Part shown: piece by piece, positions 8,713 to 18,590 of the stretch
Position numbering within the stretch: the stretch's first letter is position 1
How the letters are laid out: each line of letters begins with the position of its first letter
NCBI RefSeq assembly: GCF_022919155.1
Contig: NZ_CP095045.1
Location: 3,100,001 to 3,164,000, forward strand
Direction: 5' to 3'
DNA length: 64,000 nt
DNA from: Leucobacter allii
Lineage (GTDB): Bacteria > Actinomycetota > Actinomycetes > Actinomycetales > Microbacteriaceae
Translations under genes and position numbers: made by a program
The notes under the pieces: generated by a model
Told to the model about the DNA's origin: nothing
The model's database searches: none
The model's input: the letters and a program-made list of their open reading frames with translations, nothing else

Positions 8713-10426
8713 TTGAAGACCCGCCGCATCCACATCGCGAGTCCCTCGACGAGCAGCACCGTGACGAGGATCATGAGCACGATCGAGCCGACGAGCTGGT
8801 AGTTCGACCCCTGTCCCGCATTGAGCAGGTAGTAGCCGACGCCGCCGCCGCCCACGATGCCGAGCAGCGTCGCGGCGCGCACGTTCGTGTCGAGGAGGTA
8901 GAACGCGTGCCCCACGAGCGACTGCGCCCCCTGCGGCAGCGTCGCGCCGAAGAACATCTGGGTGCGGGAGGCGCCGCCGGCGATGAGCGCGCGCTCCGGT
9001 CCGCGCGGCACCTCCTCGAGGGAGTCCGCGATGAGCTTGCCGAGGAGGCCGACGCCGCCCACGGCGAGGGCGATCGTGCCGGCCTGGGCGCCGAGCCCGG
9101 TGATGACGATGAGCACGATCGCGAGGATGAGCTCGGGGATGCCGCGGATGCCGACGAGGAGCAGGCGGAACCCGGATCGCGCGGCCGGGTTCGGGGCGAC
9201 GTTGCGGGCCGCGAGGGAACCGACGACGATCGAGACGACGACGGTGATGAGCGTGGCGGCGAGGGCGATCTCGATCGTCTCGAGCATGGCGGCGGCGATC
9301 GTCTCGAAGCCGTAGCTGCCGAAGTTCGGCGGCCAGAAGGAGGAAGCGACGGCGGGGATCTTCCCCCAGAAGGTGAACACGTCGCCCCAGGTGATCTCGC
9401 TCACGATGACGCCGCCGACGACCGCCGCGACCGCGAGCCAGGCCGCTGCCGTGCCCCGGATCCGCCCGGCCGTCCACGGGCGCCGCATCGCGGCCTCGAC
9501 CGAGGCGAAGGCGGCGACGGGAGCCGCCCCGGGCGGCGACGGACGCGCCCCGGCGCCGCGGCGGGAGAGCAGCCGCACGAAGACGCCCGTGCCGGCGCGC
9601 TCGCCGAGCATGGCGACGCGCACGGCGCTCGAGACGATCTCCATCGCGACGCAGAGGAGGAAGATGACGAGCGCGATGCCGAGGCCGAGGCCGTAGTTCA
9701 GCGACTTGAAGGCGTGCGACATCTCGAGGCCGAGGCCCGCGACCCCGACGTAGCCGAGCACGACTGATCCGCGCAGGTTGATGTCGTTGCGGTGCAGCAC
9801 GGTGGCGACCCAGGAGGGCATCACCTGCGGCAGGATCCCGACGGTGAACTCCTGCAGCCGCGAGCCCCCCGCGGCGCGGATCGCGCGGCGGGGGCCCTCG
9901 TCGATCTGCTCGATCGCGTCGGCGAAGAGCTTGGAGATCATGCCGATGGAGTGGATGCCGATCGCGAGGATGCCGGGCAGCGCGCCGAGCGAGAAGAGGA
10001 GCACGAACACCATGGCGAGCACGACATCGGGGAGCGCCCGCGTGAGGACGCCCGTGAAGCGCGCCGCGGCGCGCCACCCCGGCCCGGGGGTGGTGTTCTC
10101 GGCGGCGAGGTAGGCGATGGGCACCGAGAGCGCGGCGGCGAGCACGGTGCCGGTGAGCACGAGCCCGACCGTGAGCACCGTGAGCCGCAGGAGTTCGAGC
10201 GGCTCGGGGAACTCGAGCCCGCCGACGCGGGCGAAGAAGCGCTCGGCGTTCTCCGCGGAGTCGAGCATGCCGGGGATCGAGATGTCGATGCGCGCGAGCG
10301 CCCAGACGGCGAGCCCCGCGAGGATGAGGAGCGAGACGCCCGCCGCGATCCGCTGGGGGTCGCGGCGTCGCCGCGGCGCTCGCGCGGCGACGGTCGACGC
10401 GGGGGACGCCGCGGATGCGAGGAGGG

Positions 10427-10430
<4 letters not shown>
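8709..10430 (-). CDS. phnE: Phosphonate-type ABC permease, tandem PhnE-PhnE fusion
   Basis: A 573-residue inner-membrane permease made of two PhnE-like halves. The first is roughly residues 25-285 and the second 310-573. Each has several membrane helices and a permease EAA-type loop: EGPRRAIRAAGGSRLQEF in half one and RGPERALIAGGASRTQMF in half two. Single-chain double PhnE proteins are known in bacteria that import phosphonates, phosphite or similar anions. The ATG overlaps the phnC stop (ATGA) and its own stop overlaps the dehydrogenase GTG, so the operon is tightly coupled. The transported ligand cannot be read from sequence. Confidence 0.88.
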
Positions 10431-11272
<842 letters not shown>

Positions 11273-11326
11273 GGTCGTGCCTCTCGGGTTCGGGGCGGTG
11301 GCTCGGTCAGCGGGCGGTGCGGGCGA

Positions 11327-12250
11327 TCAGGCCTGGCACTGCTCCGCGTCGGTCTCCGCGCAGATGTCGCGGATCTGGTCGTAGTAGGCGTCGTCGACGG
11401 GCTCCGCGGCGTAGAAGACGGAGCGGAAGCCGTCGGTGTCGGCTCCTTCGACGCCCGCGGCGATGATGTCGTCGATCGTGACCTCGCCGAGGATCCCCGT
11501 GAGCTGCTCCTGGAGCTCCGCGGGCAGCGCGCTCGACATGACGAGCGGGGCGCCGGGGACCATGGTCTCGGCGACGACCTTCACCGCGTCGGACTTCTCG
11601 ACCTCGCTGTCCTCCGCGAAGCCCGCCTCGCACTCGACGCCCTCGCCGACCTTCTGCACGCTCACGTCGTGCTTGCCCGCGAACACGGGAGTGACGTCGG
11701 CCTCGGGGTCGATGCCGGCCTCGAGCAGGTTGTAGGAGGGGAAGAGGTACCCCGAGGTCGAGGACGGATCGACGAAGCAGACCGAGTGCCCGGCGAAGTC
11801 CGCGATCGAGGAGATGTCGCTGTCCGCCGGGACGATCGCCTGCGAGTAGTAGCCGGGCTCCTGCCCCTCCTCGGTGACGATGGAGGAGATCGGGGTGAGC
11901 TCGGCGCCGTTGTTCGTGGCGGTGACGTAGGTGAAGCCGGAGAAGCTGGCGACGTCGATCTTGCCGGCGATCGCCGCCTCGATGAGGGCCGCGTAGTCGG
12001 TCGACTCGTGGTACTCGACGGTCTTGCCCGTCTCCTGGGCGATGTAGTCGGCGATGGGCTGGTAGTTGGTCTCGGTGTCGACGGAGTCGGGGACGACGCC
12101 GAAGACGAGCGTGTCGGAGTCGACCGCGTAGCCGGCGGAATCGCCGCCGCTCTCCTCGGCGTTCGCGCCGCTGGTGCAGCCGGCGAGGCCGAGGCCGAGG
12201 AGCGCGACGCCCGCGAGGGCGGCGGTCGTCTGGATCGCACGAAGGTTCAT
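11327..12250 (-). CDS. phnD: Phosphonate-type substrate-binding lipoprotein
   Basis: A 307-residue PhnD-family extracellular binding protein. It has a lipoprotein signal with lipobox LGLAGC (Cys25), then a mature domain beginning DTLVFGVVPDSV. The family segment AGHSVCFVDPSSTSGYLFPSY is the hinge/anion-binding region, and VFAGKHDVSVQKV is also typical. It would be anchored outside the membrane and deliver ligand to the PhnE permease. The ATG has a GAAAGG ribosome site 6 nt upstream. It is the first gene of the operon, divergent from a GntR/UTRA regulator, so regulation by that protein is likely. The ligand may be a phosphonate or another small anion. Confidence 0.88.
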   Translation of the reverse strand: MNLRAIQTTAALAGVALLGLGLAGCTSGANAEESGGDSAGYAVDSDTLVFGVVPDSVDTETNYQPIADYIAQETGKTVEYHESTDYAALIEAAIAGKIDVASFSGFTYVTATNNGAELTPISSIVTEEGQEPGYYSQAIVPADSDISSIADFAGHSVCFVDPSSTSGYLFPSYNLLEAGIDPEADVTPVFAGKHDVSVQKVGEGVECEAGFAEDSEVEKSDAVKVVAETMVPGAPLVMSSALPAELQEQLTGILGEVTIDDIIAAGVEGADTDGFRSVFYAAEPVDDAYYDQIRDICAETDAEQCQA

Positions 12251-12430
12251 GATGGCCTTTCGGAAGGGGTGGAAACGAACCGCGTCCACTGTCGCACCGG
12301 CCGGGCCGAGAAATGTACCTATCTCGCGAGTATTCAGCCGCTGTTCACGGGAAATGCCCCGAAGTTGAACATCGGGTGACCGCTCCGGCGGCGCGCGCGG
12401 CGCGCCGGAGCGGCGAAGTAGTATGCCTAT
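12251..12430. promoter_or_regulatory. Divergent promoter region between phnD and the GntR/UTRA gene
   Basis: These 180 bp separate two outward-facing genes and contain no ORF worth calling. A quasi-palindrome around ATCTCGCGAGTAT (about 12321-12333) sits mid-region and is a candidate operator. A TAGTAT hexamer at 12419-12424 is placed 6 nt before the GTG of the regulator, suggesting leaderless expression of the regulator. These are sequence observations; no binding has been shown. Confidence 0.45.
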
Positions 12431-13189
12431 GTGAGCGAAGTGGTGTACCTGCGGATCGCGGACGAGCTGCGCGAGCGCATCGCGGACGGCGGCCTCGCCC
12501 CCGGCATGGACGTGCCGACCGAGGCCGAGCTCGCCGCGCGATGGAACACCTCGCGCGGCCCCGTGCGCAACGCCCTCGCGGTGCTCCGCGGCGAAGGGCT
12601 CATCGAGACGGGGCGCGGTCGTCCCGCCCGCGTCGTCCCGCGGAAGTCGACCCAGGCCGTCGACGTGTCGATTCCGTTCACGCGATGGGCCGAGGCCATC
12701 GGCGCGACGCCCGGCGCCGTGACCCAGCAGCTCGCGCGGCGGCTCGCTGGACCGGAGACGGCGCGCGCCTTCGGCATCGACGAGCGGGAGTCCGTCGTCG
12801 AGGTGCTGCGGCTGCGACTGCTCGACGGCCGCCCGACCATGGTCGAGCGGCTCGTGTACCTCGGCGAGACCGCGCGCGCGCTCTTCGACCACGACCTCGA
12901 CCGGGTGTCGATCACCGAGCTGCTCGCCGCCCACGGCTTCCCCCAGGCCGAGGTCGACCACGAGATCGACGCGGTCGCGGCCGACGCGCTCGACGCCCGC
13001 CTGCTCGGGGTGGCCGAGGGCACTCCCGTACTCCGACTGCACCGGGTGTCGCGCGACGCCTCCGGCCGCACGATCGAGGTGTCCGACGACCACTACCGCA
13101 GCGACATCGTGCGCTTCAGCGTCGCCTCCCGCGGCCGCGCTCCCCGCGCCGCCGACGGCGAGGCGTATCTGCGCAGCTTCGGGGGATGA
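12431..13189 (+). CDS. GntR-family regulator with UTRA domain (HutC type)
   Basis: A 252-residue transcription factor. Residues 1-65 are a winged helix of the GntR family (ELRERIADGGLAPGMDVPTEAELAARW, then TSRGPVRNALAVLRGEGLIETGRGRP). Residues 90-240 are a UTRA ligand-binding domain (VEVLRLRLLDGRPTMVERLVYL, VLRLHRVSRDASGRTIEVSDDHYRSD). Such proteins usually repress an adjacent catabolic operon until a small effector binds. It is divergent from the phosphonate-type operon, its most likely target. The start is GTG with no clear ribosome site and a -10-like hexamer just upstream. Confidence 0.9.
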   Translation: MSEVVYLRIADELRERIADGGLAPGMDVPTEAELAARWNTSRGPVRNALAVLRGEGLIETGRGRPARVVPRKSTQAVDVSIPFTRWAEAIGATPGAVTQQLARRLAGPETARAFGIDERESVVEVLRLRLLDGRPTMVERLVYLGETARALFDHDLDRVSITELLAAHGFPQAEVDHEIDAVAADALDARLLGVAEGTPVLRLHRVSRDASGRTIEVSDDHYRSDIVRFSVASRGRAPRAADGEAYLRSFGG

Positions 13190-13192
13190 TCT

Positions 13193-13260
13193 GACCCCCT
13201 GGACCCCCAAGTGACCTCCACAGCGGGGTCATTTTCTTTCGACGACGTAACGCGACCCCC
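13193..13260 (+). promoter_or_regulatory. Cluster of GACCYCC boxes upstream of the surface-protein gene
   Basis: Within 70 bp there are four GACCCCC/GACCTCC boxes, near 13194, 13202, 13213 and 13253. The third forms the 20-bp inverted repeat TGACCTCCACAGCGGGGTCA (13212-13231), nearly the same as the element at 2927-2946. The array lies 110-175 bp before the surface-protein start. It looks like a regulator-binding region. The remaining leader (13261-13369) also has a small TTGCT-GA-AGCAA hairpin near 13341-13352, next to the AAAGGGGA ribosome site. Confidence 0.35.
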
Positions 13261-13369
13261 TCTGCGCTGAGGCATCGAAATAAGATCCATAACTTGGAGG
13301 GCGCTGTGAAGTCCGTCAAAGCTGCTTCGGGCCGGCGTCCTTGCTGAAGCAAAGGGGATACCGATACTT

Positions 13370-15628
13370 ATGGATCAGGATTCACGGTCGATCGGACGCA
13401 GGGCGGGGGGCTGGCTCGTCGCCGCCTCGGTCGTCGGCGCGTCGCTCTTCCTCGGCATGCCGGCGGCTCAGGCCGCCCCGGCGCCCGACGCCGAGCCCAC
13501 CACCTTCACGAGCGGCGTCGACCAGACGGTCGTCGTGCCCGATGGCGTGTGCGCGGTGAACGTCGTCGTCGCGGGCGCCCCCGGCGGCTCGGCGATCTCG
13601 TCCGGCACGGATGACAACGCCGAGGATCCCGAGGATCCGGGCGCGTTCCGCGGCCCGAACGGCTCCGGCGCCACCGTCAGCGCGGGCCTCGCGGTCGGCG
13701 CGGGCGACGCGATCCAGTACACCGTCGGCGGCACCGGCGCCAACGGCGGCGCGGCCGGCCTGCCCGGCGGCGGCGCGGGCAGCACCGGCGGGCACCGCGG
13801 CGCGGGCGGCGGCGGCTACTCCTCCATCAGCGTCGGCGGGGACCTCCTGATCCTCGCGGGCGGCGGCGGCGGCACCGGCGGCGGCCACACCGCCGACGGC
13901 GGCCACGGCGGCGACGCGGGCGTCGTCGACGGCGTCGCGATCGACGGCGGCACCGTGTACGCCGGCGGCGACGGCACCTCCGGCTTCGACCTCGGCTGGA
14001 ACGCCGATCCGGTGACCGCGCCCGGCGCCGGCCTGGGCGGCGGCGTGAGCGCCGGCGGCGCCGGCGGCGTCAACCCGCGCAGCGCGACCGAGGGCTACGA
14101 CTTCAACGGCTTCCCCGGCGGCTCGCTGCAGGGCGGCAACGGCGGCAACGATCCCGGCCTCGACGGCGGCGCCGGCGGCGGCGGCGGCTTCTTCGGCGGC
14201 GGCGGCGGCGCCTCCACCGACGGCCAGGTCGGCGGCGCGGCGCAGTACTTCGTCGGCGCCGGCGGCGGCGGCGGCTCCACCTTCGTCTCCGACTCGGCGC
14301 TGCTGAGCGATCCGGCGCTCGCGAAGAACCGCGTGCCCGCCGGCCAGGAAGGCGAGGGCGACACGCTGCCCGGCCAGGTCACCTTCGAGTGGATCATGTG
14401 CGACTACGACCTCTCGGTCGCGAAGAGCGTCGTCGGCGAGCCCGTCTACGAGGACGGCCAGACCGTGACCTACTCGGTGACCGTGACCAACGAGGGCGCC
14501 GACGACATGGCGATCGGCGACACCGTGAGCCTCGTCGACGACCTCGCGGTCGGCGGCACGCTCGTCTCCGTCGAGGGCCTCGACACCTCCGTGCCCGCCG
14601 CGGGCGAGGCGATCACCGCCGCCGGCATCGAGGCGTACGACTCGATCGACGTCAGCGACGATCCCGAGACCCCCGACGTGCGCCACCGCGGCCTCGCCGC
14701 GGGCGACTCCGTCACCTTCGTCTACGACGTCGTCGTGACCGGCACCGAGCCGGTGACCAACACCGTCACGATCACGGACCGCGGCAGCGAGGAGAACAAC
14801 ACCGCCTCCGCCGAGATCCAGCCGGCCGCGCCGTCGCTCGGCCTCGTGAAGTCCGCGGACACCGAGGACATCACGGAGATCGGCCAGAAGGTCACCTACT
14901 CCTTCGTCGTCACGAACACCGGCAACATCTCGGTGGACAACATCTCCATCGCCGAGGGCGAGTTCAGCGGCGCGGGCGAGCTCCCGACGCCCGAGTGCCC
15001 GACCGGCCCGGTCGCCCCGGGCGAGTCGGTCACCTGCACCGCCGTGTACACCGTGGTCGCCGAGGACATCACCGGCGAGGATCTGACGAACACCGCCACC
15101 GCGGCCGGCGAGACCCCCATGGGCCACCCGGTCGTCAGCGAGGAGTCCGCGGCGGCGCTCGAGAGCGTTCCCGCCCCCGAGCTCACGCTCGTCAAGACCG
15201 CCGACGCGAACACTGTCACGCACGCGGGCCAGAAGGTCACCTACTCCTTCGAGGTCACCAACACGGGCAACATCCCGCTCGACGACATCGCGATCGACGA
15301 GGGCGCCTTCAGCGGCACCGGCGAACTCCCCACCCCGAAGTGCCCGACCGGCACCGTGGATCCGGGCGAGTCGATCACCTGCACGAGCGTCTACACCGCG
15401 CTCCCCGGTGACGTGACCGGCAAGCCGCTGACCAACACGGCGACCGCGACGGGCGTCACGCTCTACGGCGCCGACGTGGTCAGCAACGCCTCGACGGCCG
15501 AGCTCGCCTCGACCGCCCCGCTCGCCGTCACCGGCGGGCAGAGCCTTGCGGCCTGGTCGATCGGCGCGGTCCTCGCGCTCGGCCTCGGCGGCACGGCGCT
15601 GCTCCTGGCCCGTCGTCGCCAGGCGTAA
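13370..15628 (+). CDS. Secreted glycine-rich DUF11-like cell-wall protein with LAVTG sorting signal
   Basis: A 752-residue surface protein. Residues 1-35 form a signal peptide (basic RRAGGW, hydrophobic core, cut near AQA-AP). Residues 45-335 are strongly glycine-rich, with GGGGG runs and ordered GG(A/N) repeats. Residues 340-490 form a DUF11-like beta domain (VTYSVTVTNEG). Two similar repeats of about 115 residues follow, each with GQKVTYSF(V/E)VTNTGNI and a CPTG...CT cysteine pair. The end carries LAVTG, a hydrophobic stretch and RRRQA, a sorting signal of the LAxTG type used by class E sortases of high-GC Gram-positives. It is likely anchored to the wall for adhesion or structure. No sortase gene is adjacent. 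Confidence 0.85.
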   Translation: MDQDSRSIGRRAGGWLVAASVVGASLFLGMPAAQAAPAPDAEPTTFTSGVDQTVVVPDGVCAVNVVVAGAPGGSAISSGTDDNAEDPEDPGAFRGPNGSGATVSAGLAVGAGDAIQYTVGGTGANGGAAGLPGGGAGSTGGHRGAGGGGYSSISVGGDLLILAGGGGGTGGGHTADGGHGGDAGVVDGVAIDGGTVYAGGDGTSGFDLGWNADPVTAPGAGLGGGVSAGGAGGVNPRSATEGYDFNGFPGGSLQGGNGGNDPGLDGGAGGGGGFFGGGGGASTDGQVGGAAQYFVGAGGGGGSTFVSDSALLSDPALAKNRVPAGQEGEGDTLPGQVTFEWIMCDYDLSVAKSVVGEPVYEDGQTVTYSVTVTNEGADDMAIGDTVSLVDDLAVGGTLVSVEGLDTSVPAAGEAITAAGIEAYDSIDVSDDPETPDVRHRGLAAGDSVTFVYDVVVTGTEPVTNTVTITDRGSEENNTASAEIQPAAPSLGLVKSADTEDITEIGQKVTYSFVVTNTGNISVDNISIAEGEFSGAGELPTPECPTGPVAPGESVTCTAVYTVVAEDITGEDLTNTATAAGETPMGHPVVSEESAAALESVPAPELTLVKTADANTVTHAGQKVTYSFEVTNTGNIPLDDIAIDEGAFSGTGELPTPKCPTGTVDPGESITCTSVYTALPGDVTGKPLTNTATATGVTLYGADVVSNASTAELASTAPLAVTGGQSLAAWSIGAVLALGLGGTALLLARRRQA

Positions 15629-15657
15629 CGACGCGATCCCGGCGGCTCCGTCCGCCG

Positions 15658-15695
15658 CCTGAGGCCCGGCCCCCGCACGGGGGCCGGGCCTCAGG
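15658..15695 (+). terminator. Strong terminator after the surface-protein gene
   Basis: A perfect 17-bp stem (15658-15674 with 15679-15695) encloses a GCAC tetraloop 29 bp past the stop codon, followed by TCGTT. It is the strongest hairpin I found in the window. It probably also ends transcripts of the convergent EamA gene, which stops at 15753. Confidence 0.85.
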
Positions 15696-15752
15696 TCGTT
15701 CCCGGCCCGGGCGCACCTCCCCGGCCGCTCCGAGGGCGCGCCACCAGGGCCG

Positions 15753-16724
15753 CTACGACGGCGCGCCGAGCAGCAGCACCCCGCCGACCACGACGAGCGA
15801 GGCGGCGATGCGGGCGGCCGGGCGGCGCTCGCGGAAGACGAACGCGCCCCAGAGGCTGACGAGCACGACGCTCACCTCGCGCACCGGGGCGACGAGCGCG
15901 ACCGGAGCGATCGTGACCGCCGTGAGCACGAGGATGTAGGAGAGCGGGGAGAGCACGCCGAAGAGGAGCAGCCGCCCCCACTGTGTCCGCAGCACGGGGA
16001 GTAGCTCGCGGCGGCGGCGCCAGACGCCGACCGTGAGGAGCGGGAGCTCGAGCGCCGCGCAGCCCACCATGAACGCCACCGGCGAGAGCTCCCAGACGCG
16101 CAGCGCGTGCGTGTCCCAGACCGTGTACGCGGCGATCGCGACGCCCGTCGCGAGCCCGTAGCCGAGCCCCGGATCCAGGCGGCCGCGGCGCCCGGGAACG
16201 CCTGCGGAGCGAGGGGGGTCGCCCACGGCGGGCACGGCGCGCGGACGCGGTGCGGCCGGGGCCGAGACCGCCCCGGGCCCGCGGGCGGCGCCCCCGCGCG
16301 GCGCGCGGCCCGCGAAGCCGATCCCGACGATCCCGAGGAGGATGACCCCGATCCCTGCGAGCGCGAGCGGCGCCGGCCGCTCGCCGAGCGCGAGGACCGC
16401 CACGAGCACGGTGAGCAGCGGACCCGTGCCGCGCGCCGTCGCGTACACGAGGGACAGGTCCCCCATGGCGTAGCCGCGCTGGAGGAGCAGCATGTAGCCG
16501 ACGTGCAGCAGCGCGGAGACCCCGGCGCCGAGGAGGAAGCCGCCGAGGTCCGCCGTGCCGAGCCCGCCGGTGAACGGCACCGCGCCCGCCCAGAGCAGGG
16601 CGCTCACGAGGGAGCCCCACCACAGGAACGGCAGCCCCGAGCGGCTCGAGCCGTGCGCGATGATGTTCCAGGCGGCGTGCGCGAATGCGGCGGCGAGGAC
16701 GAGCAGGAATGCGGTCTGGGACAC
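15753..16724 (-). CDS. EamA/DMT-family transporter under a guanidine-I riboswitch
   Basis: A 323-residue membrane protein of the drug/metabolite transporter superfamily with two EamA halves and about ten helices. The N terminus AAFAHAAWNIIAHGSSRSG is typical. The second half begins near GLGYGLATGVAIAAYTVWDTHA. A polar Arg/Pro/Ala-rich linker of about 50 residues (roughly 150-200) separates the halves and is longer than usual. The start is a GTG at 16724. The leader carries a ykkC/guanidine-I riboswitch, which implies that guanidine turns the gene on and that the protein exports guanidinium or a related compound. That role is inferred from the riboswitch, not from the protein. Confidence 0.87.
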   Translation of the reverse strand: MSQTAFLLVLAAAFAHAAWNIIAHGSSRSGLPFLWWGSLVSALLWAGAVPFTGGLGTADLGGFLLGAGVSALLHVGYMLLLQRGYAMGDLSLVYATARGTGPLLTVLVAVLALGERPAPLALAGIGVILLGIVGIGFAGRAPRGGAARGPGAVSAPAAPRPRAVPAVGDPPRSAGVPGRRGRLDPGLGYGLATGVAIAAYTVWDTHALRVWELSPVAFMVGCAALELPLLTVGVWRRRRELLPVLRTQWGRLLLFGVLSPLSYILVLTAVTIAPVALVAPVREVSVVLVSLWGAFVFRERRPAARIAASLVVVGGVLLLGAPS

Positions 16725-16764
16725 GGGGAACCTTCCGCTCGCCCGGTTCAGGGCAGGCGAGCGC

Positions 16765-16875
16765 GGTTCCTCCGGGCTTTTGTCCTGTCAGATGACGCCG
16801 GCTCGCGGGAACCGGCGTGGCGCCGCTCGGTCGCTGGCGGGCCCTGCCTCCGCAGAGCCCCGGAACCCTAGGCGC
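16765..16875 (-). promoter_or_regulatory. Guanidine-I (ykkC) riboswitch
   Basis: Read on the minus strand, the leader of the EamA gene has the hallmarks of ykkC subtype 1 in the right order. The 5' box CUAGGGUUCCG lies at about 16871-16861. An inner ACCGAG segment follows. Next is a P3 hairpin with stem ACGCCGG/CCGGCGU. The 3' conserved box ACAGGACAAAAGCCCGGAGGA follows within 16788-16767. The 3' box contains an AGGA that could be occluded or used as an anti-ribosome-site element; the start codon is about 42 nt further on. Guanidine-I aptamers sense guanidinium and usually switch expression on. I cannot exclude a subtype-2 ykkC ligand (ppGpp, PRPP) without alignment, but the transporter context favours guanidine. 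Confidence 0.85.
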
Positions 16876-16982
16876 TATCGCCCTCCACGCTACCCCTCGC
16901 GGCCGCCGCCCGCGACCGCGAGGCCACGGCGTTCACGCAAGGTTCACGCGGCGCCCGCGCCGTGCGGGGGAGGGGGTGCGGT

Positions 16983-18395
16983 TCAGGGCAGGGCGATCTC
17001 CGGCGTCGCCTCGTCCTCGTGCAGCGACGTCCACACCGCCTGCAGGCGCGTGTAGAGCTCCACGGCGGCCTGGCCGCCCTCGCGGCCGTAGCCGGAGCGC
17101 CCGAAGCCCCCGAAGGGCATGCGGTCCGAGATGACGCCGTAGGTGTTGATCCACACGGTCCCGGCGCGCAGCCGGTCGGCGACGCGATGCGCCCGCGCCA
17201 CGTCGCGGGTCCAGACGCCGGCGGCGAGCCCGTACTCGGTCGCGTTCGCCTGTTCGACGGCATCGGACTCGGACACGAACGCGGAGACCACGGCGACGGG
17301 GCCGAACACCTCCTCCCGGACGATCTCCATCGCGGGCGAGACGTCCGTGAGGAGCGTCGGCGCGACGTAGTACCCCTCCCCCAGCCGCGCGTCGTCCGGG
17401 AGCTCGGCGCGCGCGAGCACGCGAGCGCCCTCGGCCACCGCGTCGCGGATCATGCGCTCGGTCTTCTGCTGCTGCGCGAGCGTCGTCTGCGGGCCGACCT
17501 CCGTGGCGGCGTCGAGCGGGTCGCCGACGCGCACGGCGCGCGTGCGCTCCGCGAGCCCCCGCAGCAGCTCCTCCTGCGCACGGGCCTCGACCAGGATCCT
17601 GCTGCCCGCGATGCAGGCCTGGCCCGCGTTGCCGAACACGCCGCTCACGAGCCCCTCGACGACGCGGTGCCCCGGGGCGTCCGCGAAGACGAGCTGCGCG
17701 GACTTCCCGCCGAGCTCGAGCGCCGTGGGCACCAGGTTCACCGCGGCGGCGCCGGCGATCGCGGCGCCGGTCGCGTCGTGGCCGGTGAACACGATGAGGG
17801 AGATCCTGGGATCCTCCGTGAGCGCGCGCCCGGTCGCCGTCCCGCCGGGCAGCACGTGGGCGAGCCCGGCGGGGAGCCCGGCTTCGGCCATGATCTCGGC
17901 GAGCCGCAGAGCGCTCAGCGGGGTCTCGGGGGCCGGCTTGAGCACGCAGGCGTTGCCGAAGGCGAGCGCCGGCGCGAGCTTCTTCGTCGCGAAGATGAGC
18001 GGAGCGTTCCACGGCACGACGGCGGCGACGACGCCGTGCGGTTGCCGCTTCGCGTAGGCGAGGTACTCGCCCTCCACGGGGATCACCTCCCCCGACACCT
18101 TGTCCGCGAGCTCGCCGAAGTAGGCGAAGGATCCGGCCGCGCGGCGGACCATCGCGAGGCTCGCCGCCAGCGGGGCGCCGAGGTTGCGCGCCTCGAGCTC
18201 CGCGAGCTCGGCCTCGTGCGCCAGCATGAGCTCGGCGATGCGGCGGAGCACCCGCCCGCGCGCGATCGGCGAGGTCCTTCCCCAGCCGCCGGAGGCCCGC
18301 GCCGCCGCGTCGATCGCGGAGCGCACGGCCGCGGGCGGGGTGTCGGGGACGGTCGCGAGCACGGAGCCGTCGATCGGGGAGTGAATGTTCGTCAT
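16983..18395 (-). CDS. NAD(P)-dependent aldehyde dehydrogenase
   Basis: A 470-residue aldehyde dehydrogenase superfamily member that would oxidise an aldehyde to its acid. Landmarks are VVPWNAPL, ALELGGKSAQ with the general base Glu227, GNAGQACIAGSR with nucleophile Cys261, and the late FGPVAVV and PFGGFGRSGYGREGG motifs. The cofactor region reads FTGHDATG where FTGST is usual, a modest change. It is divergent from the SDR gene, with about 195 bp between the starts, and borders the aromatic-type locus. Substrate is unknown; an aromatic or aliphatic aldehyde from that pathway is plausible. Confidence 0.88.
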   Translation of the reverse strand: MTNIHSPIDGSVLATVPDTPPAAVRSAIDAAARASGGWGRTSPIARGRVLRRIAELMLAHEAELAELEARNLGAPLAASLAMVRRAAGSFAYFGELADKVSGEVIPVEGEYLAYAKRQPHGVVAAVVPWNAPLIFATKKLAPALAFGNACVLKPAPETPLSALRLAEIMAEAGLPAGLAHVLPGGTATGRALTEDPRISLIVFTGHDATGAAIAGAAAVNLVPTALELGGKSAQLVFADAPGHRVVEGLVSGVFGNAGQACIAGSRILVEARAQEELLRGLAERTRAVRVGDPLDAATEVGPQTTLAQQQKTERMIRDAVAEGARVLARAELPDDARLGEGYYVAPTLLTDVSPAMEIVREEVFGPVAVVSAFVSESDAVEQANATEYGLAAGVWTRDVARAHRVADRLRAGTVWINTYGVISDRMPFGGFGRSGYGREGGQAAVELYTRLQAVWTSLHEDEATPEIALP

Positions 18396-18590
18396 GTCGC
18401 CTCAGCAATCCAGTCGGGGTCCGCTCTCAGTGTGCCCCTGCGGCGCCGCGCGGGCATGGTGCAGGCCGCCAAGCCGAGCCCGCTCTCCCGTTGCACCCGC
18501 ACAGCGCCGCAGCGCGCCCCGGCGCACTATCGTCTGCAGCACGCGGACCCGACCGGGCGCCGACGCACCACCGGAGGAGAGGGACAGGGC

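Noticed and set aside
13382..15223. Minus-strand frame opposite the surface protein
   Set aside because: It mirrors glycine-rich codons as Ala/Arg/Val repeats; no start signal or family motif.
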